64,000 bases of DNA, from NCBI GenBank assembly GCA_023634235.1, contig JAMKCF010000003.1, forward strand, positions 17,392,742-17,456,741. The letters are read 5' to 3'. Of the stretch, positions 1-10,412 are shown piece by piece; the first letter of the stretch is position 1, and every line of letters starts with the position of its first letter. Made by a program: the position numbers and the translations under genes. Source of the stretch: Pisaster brevispinus (Eukaryota; Echinodermata; Asteroidea; Forcipulatida; Asteriidae). The notes beneath the pieces are model-generated. The model saw nothing but the letters and a program-made list of their open reading frames with translations, ran no database searches and had not been told where the DNA came from.

Positions 1-3000
1 GGTTCGAATCCCGGCAGGGTCCTTGATTCACTTTTTTCTTTTTTCTAAGTCTTTAGATTTGAATCATGATTTCACTTATGAGGTAAGAATTTCGCTTGTC
101 TTTGCGTGGAACACATAGCCCAGTGGTTGGCAAATAGTTTCTGGTGGGTCGGGACCACGGTTCGAATCCCGGCAGTGTTCTTGACTCACTTTTTCTTTTT
201 TCTGAGTCTAAAGATTTGAATCATGATTTCACTAATGAGGTAGATATTTCGCTTGTCTTTGCGTGGAACAAATAGCCCAGTGGTTGGGAGACAGTTTCTG
301 GTGGATCGGGACCACGGTTCGAATCCCGGCAGGGTCCTTGATTCACTTTTTTTTCTTTTTTCTAAGTCTTTAGATTTGAATCATGATTTCACTTATGAGG
401 TAAGAATTTCGCTTGTCTTTGCGTGGAACACATAGCCCAGTGGTTGGCAAATAGTTTCTGGTGGGTCGGGACCACGGTTCGAATCCCGGCAGTGTTCTTG
501 ACTCACTTTTTCTTTTTTCTGAGTCTAAAGATTTGAATCATGATTTCACTTATGAGGTAGATATTGCGCTTGTCTTTGCGTGGAACAAATAGCCCAGTGG
601 TTGGGAGATAGTTTCTGGTGGGTCGGGACCACGGTTCGAATCCGGACAAGGTCCTTGATTCACTTTTTCTTTTTGCTGAGTCTAAGGATTTGAATCGTGA
701 TTTCACTTATGAGGTAAGAATGTCGCTTGTCTTTGCGTGGAACAGATAGCCTAGTGGTTGGGAGATAGTTTCTGGTGGATCGTGACCACGGTTCGAATCC
801 CGGCAGTGTCCTTGACTCACTTTGTCTTTTTTCTAAGTCTTTAGATTTGAATCATGATTTCACTTATGAGGTAAGAACTTCGCTTGTCTTTGCGTGGAAC
901 ACATAGCCCAATGGTCGGGAAATAGTTTTTGGTGGGTCGGGACTACGGTTCGAATCCCGGCAGGGTCCTTGATTCACTCTTTCTTTTTTCTAAGTCTTTA
1001 GATTTGAATCATGATTTCACTTATGAGGTAAGAATTTCGCTTGTCTATGCGTGGAACAGATAGCCCAGTGGTTGGGAGATAGTTTCTGGTGGGTCGGGAC
1101 CACGGTTCTAATGCCGGCAGTGTCCTTGATTCACTTTTTCTTTTTTCTAAGTCTTTAGATTTGAATCATGATTTCACTTATGAGGTAGGAATTTCGCTTG
1201 TCTTTGCGTGGAACAAATATCCCAGTGGTTGGGAGACAGTTTCTGGTGGATCGGGGCCACGGTTCGAATCCCGGCAGGGTCCTTGATTCACTTTTTTCTT
1301 TTTTCTAAGTCTTTAGATTTGAATCATGATTTCACTTATGAGGTAAGAATTTCGCTTGTCTTTGCGTGGAACACATAGCCCAGTGGTTGGCAAATAGTTT
1401 CTGGTGGGTCGGGACCACGGTTCGAATCCCGGCAGTGTTCTTGACTCACTTTTTCTTTTTTCTGAGTCTAAAGATTTGAATCATGATTTCACTTATGAGG
1501 TAGATATTTCGCTTGTCTTTGCGTGGAACAAATAGCCCAGTGGTTGGGAGACAGTTTCTGGTGGATCGGGACCACGGTTCGAATCCCGGCAAGGTCCTTG
1601 ATTCACTTCTTTTTTTTTTTTTCTAAGTCTTTAGATTTGAATCATGATTTCACTTTTGAGGTAAGAATTTCGCTTGTCTTTGCATGGAACACATAGCCCA
1701 GTGGTTGGGAAATAGTTTCTGGTGGGTCGGGACTACGGTTCGAATCCCGGCAGGGTCCTTGATTCACTTTTTCTTTTTTCTAAGTCTTTAGATTTGAATC
1801 ATGATTTCACTTATGAGGTAGATATTTCGCTTGTCTTGGCGTGGAACAAATAGCCCAGTGGTTGGGAGATAGTTTCTGGTGGGTCGGGACCACGGTTCTA
1901 ATCCCGGCAGTGTCCTTGATTCACTTTTTCTTTGTTCTAAGTTTTTAGATTTGAATCATGATTTCACTTATGAGGTAAGAATTTCAATTGTCTATGCGTG
2001 GAACAGATAGCCCAGTGGTTGGGGGATAGTTTCTGGTGGGTCGGGACCACGGTTCTAATCCCGGCAGTGTCCTTGATTCACTTTTTCTTTTTTCTAAGTC
2101 TTTAGATTTGAATCATGATTTCACTTATGAGGTAAGAATTTCGCTTGTCTTTGCGTGGAACACATAGCCCAGTGGTTGGCAAATAGTTTCTGGTGGGTCG
2201 GGACTACGGTTCGAATCCCGGCAGGGTCCTTGATTCACTTGTTTTTTTTCTAAGTCTTTAGATTTGAATCATGATTTCACTTATGAGGTATAGATTGCTC
2301 TTGTCTTTGCGTGGAACAAATAGCCCACTGGTTGGGAGATAGTTTCTGGAGGGTCGGGACCACGGTTCGAATCCGGACAAGGTCCTTGATTCACTCTTTC
2401 TTTTTGCTGAGTCTAAGGATTTGAATCGTGATTTCACTTATGAGGTAAGAATTTCGCTTGTCTTTGCGTGGAACAGATAGCCTAGTGGTTGGGAGATAGT
2501 TTCTGGTGGATCGTGACCACGGTTCGAATCCCGGCAGTGTTCTTGACTCACTCTTTCTTTTTTCTGAGTCTAAAGATTTGAATCATGATTTCACTTATGA
2601 GGTAGATATTTCGCTTGTCTTTGCGTGGAACAAATAGCCCAGTGGTTGGGAGACAGTTTCTGGTGGATCGGGACCACGGTTCGAATCCCGGCAGGGTCCT
2701 TTATTCACTTTTTCTTTTTTCTTTTTTCTAAGTCTTTAGATTTGAATCATGATTTCACTTATGAGGTAGGAATTTCGCTTGTCTTTGCATGGAACAAATA
2801 TCCCAGTGGTTGGGAGACAGTTTCTGGTGGATCGGGACCACGGTTCGAATCCCGGCAGGGTCCTTGATTCACTTTTTCTTTTTTCTAAGTCTTTAGATTT
2901 GAATCATGATTTCACTTATGAGGTAAGAATTTCGCTTGTCTTTGCGTGGAACACATAGCCCAGTGGTTGGGAGACAGTTTCTGGTGGATCGGGACCACGG

Positions 3001-6000
3001 TTCGAATCCCGGCAGTGTTCTTGACTCACTTTTTCTTTTTTCTGAGTCTAAAGATTTGAATCATGATTTCACTTATGAGGTAGATATTTCGCTTGTCTTT
3101 GCGTGGAACAAATAGCCCAGTGGTTGGGAGACAGTTTCTGGTGGATCGGGACCACGGTTCGAATCCCGGCAGGGTCCTTGATTCACTTTTTTGTTCTTCT
3201 TTTTTCAAAGTCTTTAGATTTGAATCATGATTTCACTTATGAGGCAAGAATTTCGCTTGTCTTTGCGTGGAACACATAGCCCAGTGGTTGGGAAATAGTT
3301 TCTGGTGGTTCGGGACTACGGTTCGAATCCCGGCAGGGTCCTTCATTCACGTTTTCTTTTTTCTAAGTCTTTAGATTTGAATCATGATTTCACTTATGAG
3401 GTATAGATTGCGCTTGTCTTTGCGTGGAACAAATAGCCCAGGGGTTGGGAGATAGTTTCTGGTGGGTCGGGACCACGGTTCGAATCTGGACAAGGTCCTT
3501 GATTCACTTTTTCTTTTTGCTGAGTCTAAGGATTTGAATCGTGATTTCACTTATGAGGTAAGAATGTCGCTTGTCTTTGCGTGGAACAGATAGCCTAGTG
3601 GTTGGGAGATGGTTTCTGGTGGATCGTGACCACGGTTCGAATCCCGGCAGTGTCCTTGACTCACTTTGTCTTTTTTCTGAGTCTAAAGATTTGAATCATG
3701 ATTTAACTTATGAGGTAGGAATTTCGCTTGTCTTTGCGTGGAACAAATAGCCCAGTGGTTAAGAGATAGTTTCTGGTGGGTCGGGACCACGGTTCGAATC
3801 CCGACAAGGTCCTTGATTCACTTTTTCTTTTTGCTGAGTCTAAGGATTTGAATCATGATTTCACTTATGAGGTAAGAATTTCGCTTGTCTATGCGTGGAA
3901 CAAATATCCCAGTGGTTGGGAGACAGTTTCTGGTGGATCGGGACCACGGTTCGAATCCCGGCAGGGTCCTTGATTCACTTTTTTCTTTTTTCTAAGTCTT
4001 TAGATTTGAATCATGATTTCACTTATGAGGTAAGAATTTCGCTTGTCTTTGCGTGGAACACATAGCCCAGTGGTTGGCAAATAGTTTCTGGTGGGTCGGG
4101 ACCACGGTTCGAATCCCGGCAGTGTTCTTGACTCACTTTTTCTTTTTTCTGAGTCTAAAGATTTGAATCATGATTTCACTAATGAGGTAGATATTTCGCT
4201 TGTCTTTGCGTGGAACAAATAGCCCAGTGGTTGGGAGACAGTTTCTGGTGGATCGGGACCACGGTTCGAATCCCGGCAGGGTCCTTGATTCACTTTTTTT
4301 TCTTTTTTCTAAGTCTTTAGATTTGAATCATGATTTCACTTATGAGGTAAGAATTTCGCTTGTCTTTGCGTGGAACACATAGCCCAGTGGTTGGCAAATA
4401 GTTTCTGGTGGGTCGGGACCACGGTTCGAATCCCGGCAGTGTTCTTGACTCACTTTTTCTTTTTTCTGAGTCTAAAGATTTGAATCATGATTTCACTTAT
4501 GAGGTAGATATTGCGCTTGTCTTTGCGTGGAACAAATAGCCCAGTGGTTGGGAGATAGTTTCTGGTGGGTCGGGACCACGGTTCGAATCCGGACAAGGTC
4601 CTTGATTCACTTTTTCTTTTTGCTGAGTCTAAGGATTTGAATCGTGATTTCACTTATGAGGTAAGAATGTCGCTTGTCTTTGCGTGGAACAGATAGCCTA
4701 GTGGTTGGGAGATAGTTTCTGGTGGATCGTGACCACGGTTCGAATCCCGGCAGTGTCCTTGACTCACTTTGTCTTTTTTCTAAGTCTTTAGATTTGAATC
4801 ATGATTTCACTTATGAGGTAAGAACTTCGCTTGTCTTTGCGTGGAACACATAGCCCAATGGTCGGGAAATAGTTTTTGGTGGGTCGGGACTACGGTTCGA
4901 ATCCCGGCAGGGTCCTTGATTCACTCTTTCTTTTTTCTAAGTCTTTAGATTTGAATCATGATTTCACTTATGAGGTAAGAATTTCGCTTGTCTATGCGTG
5001 GAACAGATAGCCCAGTGGTTGGGAGATAGTTTCTGGTGGGTCGGGACCACGGTTCTAATGCCGGCAGTGTCCTTGATTCACTTTTTCTTTTTTCTAAGTC
5101 TTTAGATTTGAATCATGATTTCACTTATGAGGTAGGAATTTCGCTTGTCTTTGCGTGGAACAAATATCCCAGTGGTTGGGAGACAGTTTCTGGTGGATCG
5201 GGGCCACGGTTCGAATCCCGGCAGGGTCCTTGATTCACTTTTTTCTTTTTTCTAAGTCTTTAGATTTGAATCATGATTTCACTTATGAGGTAAGAATTTC
5301 GCTTGTCTTTGCGTGGAACACATAGCCCAGTGGTTGGCAAATAGTTTCTGGTGGGTCGGGACCACGGTTCGAATCCCGGCAGTGTTCTTGACTCACTTTT
5401 TCTTTTTTCTGAGTCTAAAGATTTGAATCATGATTTCACTTATGAGGTAGATATTTCGCTTGTCTTTGCGTGGAACAAATAGCCCAGTGGTTGGGAGACA
5501 GTTTCTGGTGGATCGGGACCACGGTTCGAATCCCGGCAAGGTCCTTGATTCACTTTTTTTTTTTTTTCTAAGTCTTTAGATTTGAATCATGATTTCACTT
5601 TTGAGGTAAGAATTTCGCTTGTCTTTGCATGGAACACATAGCCCAGTGGTTGGGAAATAGTTTCTGGTGGGTCGGGACTACGGTTCGAATCCCGGCAGGG
5701 TCCTTGATTCACTTTTTCTTTTTTCTAAGTCTTTAGATTTGAATCATGATTTCACTTATGAGGTAGATATTTCGCTTGTCTTGGCGTGGAACAAATAGCC
5801 CAGTGGTTGGGGGATAGTTTCTGGTGGGTCGGGACCACGGTTCTAATCCCGGCAGTGTCCTTGATTCACTTTTTCTTTTTTCTAAGTCTTTAGATTTGAA
5901 TCATGATTTCACTTATGAGGTAAGAATTTCGCTTGTCTTTGCGTGGAACACATAGCCCAGTGGTTGGCAAATAGTTTCTGGTGGGTCGGGACTACGGTTC

Positions 6001-6950
6001 GAATCCCGGCAGGGTCCTTGATTCACTTGTTCTTTTTTCTAAGTCTTTAGATTTGAATCATGATTTCACTTATGAGGTATAGATTGCTCTTGTCTTTGCG
6101 TGGAACAAATAGCCCACTGGTTGGGAGATAGTTTCTGGAGGGTCGGGACCACGGTTCGAATCCGGACAAGGTCCTTGATTCACTCTTTCTTTTTGCTGAG
6201 TCTAAGGATTTGAATCGTGATTTCACTTATGAGGTAAGAATTTCGCTTGTCTTTGCGTGGAACAGATAGCCTAGTGGTTGGGAGATAGTTTCTGGTGGAT
6301 CGTGACCACGGTTCGAATCCCGGCAGTGTTCTTGACTCACTCTTTCTTTTTTCTGAGTCTAAAGATTTGAATCATGATTTCACTTATGAGGTAGATATTT
6401 CGCTTGTCTTTGCGTGGAACAAATAGCCCAGTGGTTGGGAGACAGTTTCTGGTGGATCGGGACCACGGTTCGAATCCCGGCAGGGTCCTTGATTCACTTT
6501 TTCTTTTTTCTTTTTTCTAAGTCTTTAGATTTGAATCATGATTTCACTTATGAGGTAAGAATTTCGCTTGTCTTTGCGTGGAACACATAGCCCAGTGGTT
6601 GGGAAATAGTTTCTGGTGGGTCGGGACTACGGTTCGAATCCCGGCAGGGTCCTTGATTCACTTTTTCTTTTTTCTAAGTCTTTAGATTTGAATCATGATT
6701 TCACTTATGAGGTATAGATTGCGCTTGTCTTTGCGTGGAACAAATAGCCCAGTGGTTGGGAGATAGTTTCTGGTTGGTCGGGACCACGGTTCGAATCCGG
6801 ACAAGGTCCTTGATTCACTCTTTCTTTTTGCTGAGTCTAAGGATTTGAATCGTGATTTCACTTATGAGGTAAGAATTTCGCTTGTCGTTGCGTGGAACAG
6901 ATAGCCTAGTGGTTGGGAGATAGTTTCTGGTGGATCTGTGACCACGGTTC
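1..6950 (+). repeat. 25-mer higher-order repeat, period 3,947 bp
   Basis: Bases from 1 onward reappear from 3,948 onward with an offset of exactly 3,947 bp, about 25 monomers. Diagnostic variants line up at that offset, for example the altered B box GGTTCTAATGCC near 1,106 and 5,053 and the GTCGGGAAATAG variant near 915 and 4,862. The second copy is shorter: one of the paired GGTTCTAATCC monomers (near 1,896 and 2,053) is missing around 5,850, and about three monomers between roughly 2,720 and 3,190 are missing at about 6,510. These whole-monomer losses fit unequal exchange after the duplication. Confidence 0.85.
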
Positions 6951-8464
6951 GAATCCCGGCAGTGTTCTTGACTCACTTTTTCTTTTTTCTGAGTCTAAAG
7001 ATTTGAATCATGATTTCACTTATGAGATAGATATTTCGCTTGTCTTTGCGTGGAACAAATAGCCCAGTGGTTGGGAGACAGTTTCTGGTGGATCGGGACC
7101 ACCGTTCGAATCCCGGCAGGGTCCTAGATTCACTTTTTCTTTTTTCTAAGTCTTTAGATTTGAATCATGATTTCACTTATGAGGTAAGAATTTCGTTTGT
7201 CTTTGCGTGGAACACATAGCCCAGTGGTTGGGAGATAGTTTCTGGTGGATCGGGACCACGGTTCGAATCCCGGCAGTGTCCTTGATTCACTTTTTTCTTT
7301 TTCAGAGTCTAAAGATTTGAATCATGATTTCACTTATGAGGTAGGATTTTCGTTTATCTTTGCGTAGAACAGATAGCCCAGTGGTGGGAGTTTCTGGTAG
7401 ATCGGGACCACGGTTCGAATCCCGGCAGGGTCCTTGATTCACTTTTTCTTATTCTAAGTCTTTAGATTTGAATCATGATTTCAGTTATGACGTAGGAATT
7501 TCGCATGTCTTTGAGTGGAACAGATAGCCCAGTGGTTGGGAGATAGTTTCTGGTGAGTCGGGACCACGGTTCGAATCCCGGAAAGGTCCTTGATTCACTT
7601 GGTCTTTTGTCTAAGTCTTTAGATTTGAATCATGATTTCACTTATAACGTATGAATTTCGCTTGTCTTTCCGTGGAACAGATAGCCCACTGGTTGGGAGA
7701 TAGTTTTTTGGCGGATCGGGACCACGGTTCGAATCCCGGCAAAGTCCTTGATTAACTTTTTCTTTTTTCTGAGTCTAAGGATTTGAATCATGATTTCATT
7801 TATGAGGTAGGAATTTCGCTTGTCTTTGCGTGGAACACATAGCCCAGTGGTTGAGACATAGTTTATGGTGGATCGGGACCACGGTTCGAATCCCGGCAGT
7901 GTCCTTGATTCACTTTCTTTCTTTTTCAGAGTCTAAAGATTTGAATCATGATTTCACTTATGAGGTAGGAATTTCGTTTATCTTTGCGTAGAACAGATAG
8001 CCCAGTGGTGGGGAGTTTCTGGTAGATCGGGACCACGGTTCGAATCCCGGTAGGGTCCTTGATCCCCTTTTTCATTTTTCTTAGTCTAAGGATTTGAATC
8101 ATTATTTCACTTATGACGAATGAATTTCGCTTGTCTTTGCGTGGAACAGATAGCCCAGTGGTTGGGAGATAGTTTCTGGTGGATTGGGACCCCGGTTCGA
8201 ATCCCGGCAGGGTCATTTATTCACTTTTTCTTTTTTCTGAGTCTAAAGATTTGAATCATGATTTCACTTATTAGGTAGGATTTTCGCTTGTCTTTGCGTG
8301 GAACAGATAGCCCAGTGGTTGGAATATAGTTTCTTTTGGATCGGGGCCCCGGTTCGAACCCCGGTAGGGTCCTTGAACCCCTTTTTCTTTTTTCTGAGTC
8401 TAAAGATTTGAACCATGATTTCACTTATGAGGTAAGAATTTCGCATGTCTTTGCGTGGAACAGA

Positions 8465-8475
8465 TAGCCCAGTGG
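8465..8475 (+). promoter_or_regulatory. Pol III A-box-like motif (representative monomer)
   Basis: TAGCCCAGTGG matches the consensus of the tRNA internal promoter A box (TRGCNNAGYNGG) over its first 11 positions, with the GCCC/GGG pairing expected of a D arm just around it. It is shown here for one representative monomer; the same motif recurs in most monomers of the array, for example at 21,541-21,551. Some monomers carry changes, such as TCTCCCAGTGG near 61,359 and 63,248, or TTGCCCAGTGG near 55,225. The box match is seen directly; promoter activity is inferred. Confidence 0.7.
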
Positions 8476-8498
8476 TTGGGAGATAGTTTCTGGTGGAT

Positions 8499-8529
8499 CG
8501 GGACCACGGTTCGAATCCCGGCAGGGTCC
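8499..8529 (+). other. Alternative hairpins around the B box (representative monomer)
   Basis: CGGGA at 8,499-8,503 pairs perfectly with TCCCG at 8,516-8,520, leaving a 12-nt loop that contains most of the B box. GGACC at 8,501-8,505 can instead pair with GGTCC at 8,525-8,529. Both pairings compete with a normal tRNA T arm and suggest that any transcript folds differently from a tRNA. Both are seen in the sequence; formation in RNA is inferred. Confidence 0.4.
8508..8518 (+). promoter_or_regulatory. Pol III B-box motif (representative monomer)
   Basis: GGTTCGAATCC is a full match to the tRNA T-loop/B-box consensus (GGTTCGANTCC), the binding site of TFIIIC. It starts 43 bp after the start of the A-box-like motif, the spacing of an intronless tRNA gene. 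A second clean example lies at 21,584-21,594, with identical spacing. As a tRNA T arm it is poor: of the five stem pairs flanking TTCGAAT, the middle two are mismatched (C-C and A-G). The motif is one of the best kept parts of the monomer, although local variants exist (GGTTCTAATCC near 1.1 and 1.9 kb; GGTCCGAATCC near 13.3-15.8 kb). Confidence 0.8.
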
Positions 8530-8538
8530 TTGATTCAC

Positions 8539-8543
8539 TTTTT
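8539..8543 (+). terminator. T-run, candidate Pol III terminator (representative monomer)
   Basis: A run of five T begins 20 bp after the B box. In most monomers the tract is T5-C-T6 or longer (for example 61,590-61,601). Runs of four or more T on the non-template strand terminate RNA polymerase III, and a position shortly after the B box is where tRNA genes carry them. With a start about 12-18 bp before the A box, the predicted product would be about 90-100 nt. A few monomers have weakened tracts, for example near 22,080. Confidence 0.5.
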
Positions 8544-9476
8544 CTTATTCTTAGTCTTTAGATTTGAATCATGATTTCAGTTATGACGTAGGAATTTCGC
8601 ATGTCTTTGCGTGGAACAGATAGTCCAGTGGTTGGGAGATAGTTTCTGGTGGATCGGGACCACGGTTCGAATCCCGGCAGTGTCCTTGATCTTCTTTTTC
8701 TTTTTTCTGAGTCTAAGGATTTGAATCATGTCTACACTTATGACGTATGAATTTCGCTTGTCTTTTCGTGGAACAGATAGCCCAGTGGTTGGGAGATAGT
8801 TTCTGGTGGATCGGGACCCCGGTTCGAATCCCGGCAGTGTCCTTGATCTTCTTTTTCTGTTTTTCTGAGTCTAAAGATTTGAATCATGATTAGGAATGAC
8901 TTAGGAATTTCGCTTGTCTTTGCGTGAAACAGATAGCCCAGTGGTTGGGAGATAGTTTCTGGTGGATCGGACCACGGTTCGAATCCCGGCAATGTCCTTG
9001 ATTCACTTTTTCCTTGTTCTGAGTATAAAGATTTCAATCATGATCTCACTTATGAGGTAGGAATTTCGTTTGTCTTTGCGTAGAACAGATAGCCCAGTGG
9101 TGGGGAGTTTCTGGTAGATCGGGACCACGGTTCGAATCCCGGTAGGGTCCTTGATCCCCTTTTCATTTTTCTTAGCCTAAAGATTTGAATCATGATTTAA
9201 ATTATGAGGTAGGAATTTCGCTTGTCTTTGCGTGGAACAGATAGCCCAGTGGTTGAGTGATAGTTTCTGGTGGATCGGGACCACGGTTCGAATCCCGGCA
9301 AGGTTCTTTATTCACTTTTTCTTTTTGTCTAAGTCTAAAGATTTGCATCGTGATTTTACTTATGAGGTAAGAATTGTGCTTGTCTGTGCGTGGAACAGAT
9401 AGCCTCGTGGTTGGGAGATAGTTTCTGGTGGATCGGGACCAAGGTTCGAATCCCAGCTGTGTCCTTGATCTCCTTT

Positions 9477-9550
9477 TTTTTTTTTCTGAGTCTAAGGATT
9501 TGAACCATGATTTTACTTATGAGGTAAGAATTTCGAATCCCGACAAGGTC
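9477..9550 (+). repeat. Truncated monomer lacking the A box
   Basis: The linker segment GAGGTAAGAATTTCG runs directly into the B-box tail, giving AATTTCGAATCCCGAC. The shared TTCG at 9,532-9,535 occurs in both parent positions, so a deletion of about 70 bp between two TTCG copies explains it. The A box and the segment between the boxes are gone, and the remaining B box lacks its leading GG. Confidence 0.75.
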
Positions 9551-10390
9551 CTTGATTAACTATTTCTTTTGTCTAAGTCTAAAGATTTGAATCATGATTT
9601 CACTTATGACGAATGAATTTCGCTTGTCTTTGCGTAGAACAGATAGCCCAGTGGTTGGGAGATAGTTTCTGGTGGATTGTGACCCCGGTTAGAATCCCGG
9701 CAGGGTCATTGATTCACTTTTTCTTTTTTCTGAGTCTAAAGATTTGAATCATGATTTCACTTATGAGGTAGGAATTTCGCTTGTCTTTGCGTGGAAAACA
9801 TAGCCCAGTGGTTGGGAGATAGTTTCTGGTGGATCGGGACCACGGTTCGAATCCCGGCAGTGTCCTTGATCTTCTTTTTCTTTTTTTCTGAGTCTAAAGA
9901 TTTGAATCATGATTTCACTTAAGACGTATGAATTTCGCTTGTCTTTTCGTGGAACAGATAGCCCAGTGGTTGGGAGATAGTTTCTGGTTGATCGGGACCA
10001 CGGTTCGAATCCCGGCAGTGTCCTTGATTCACTCTTCCTTTTTCAGAGTCTAAAGATTTGAATCATGATTTCACTTATGACGTATGAATTTCGCTTGTCT
10101 TTACGTGGAACAGATAGCCCAGTGGTTGGGAGATAGTTTCTGGTGGAGCGGGACCACGGTTCGAATCCCGACAAGGTCCTAGATTCACTTTTTCTTTTTT
10201 CTGAGTCTAAAGATTTGAATCATGATTTCACTTATGACTTAGGAATTTCGCTTGTCTTTGCGTGGAACAGATAGCCCAGTGGTTGGGAGATAGTTTATGG
10301 TGGATCGGGACCACGGTTCGAATCCCGACAAGGTCCTTGATTCACTTTTTCTTTTTTTTCTGAGTCTAAAGATTTGAATCATGATTTCAC

Positions 10391-10412
10391 TTATGAGATA
10401 GCCCAGTGGTTT
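10391..10412 (+). repeat. Monomer with a ~32-bp linker deletion
   Basis: TTATGAG is joined directly to ATAGCCCAGTGG, removing the GTAGGAATTTCGC... segment and the end of the linker. The short AG shared by the two sides could have guided the deletion. The A and B boxes of this monomer are retained. Confidence 0.65.

Noticed and set aside
8457..8535. Functional tRNA genes in each monomer
   Set aside because: A and B boxes and spacing fit, but the T stem has mismatches, the acceptor pairing is only vestigial and there is no clear anticodon stem. I call it tRNA-derived or tRNA-like.
8508..8571. The monomer as a dimer of two tRNA-like halves, because GATTTGAATCA in the linker resembles the B box
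   Set aside because: The match is 8 of 11, the spacing to the true B box is about 53 bp on one side and about 104 bp on the other, and no second A box accompanies it. Chance similarity is more likely.
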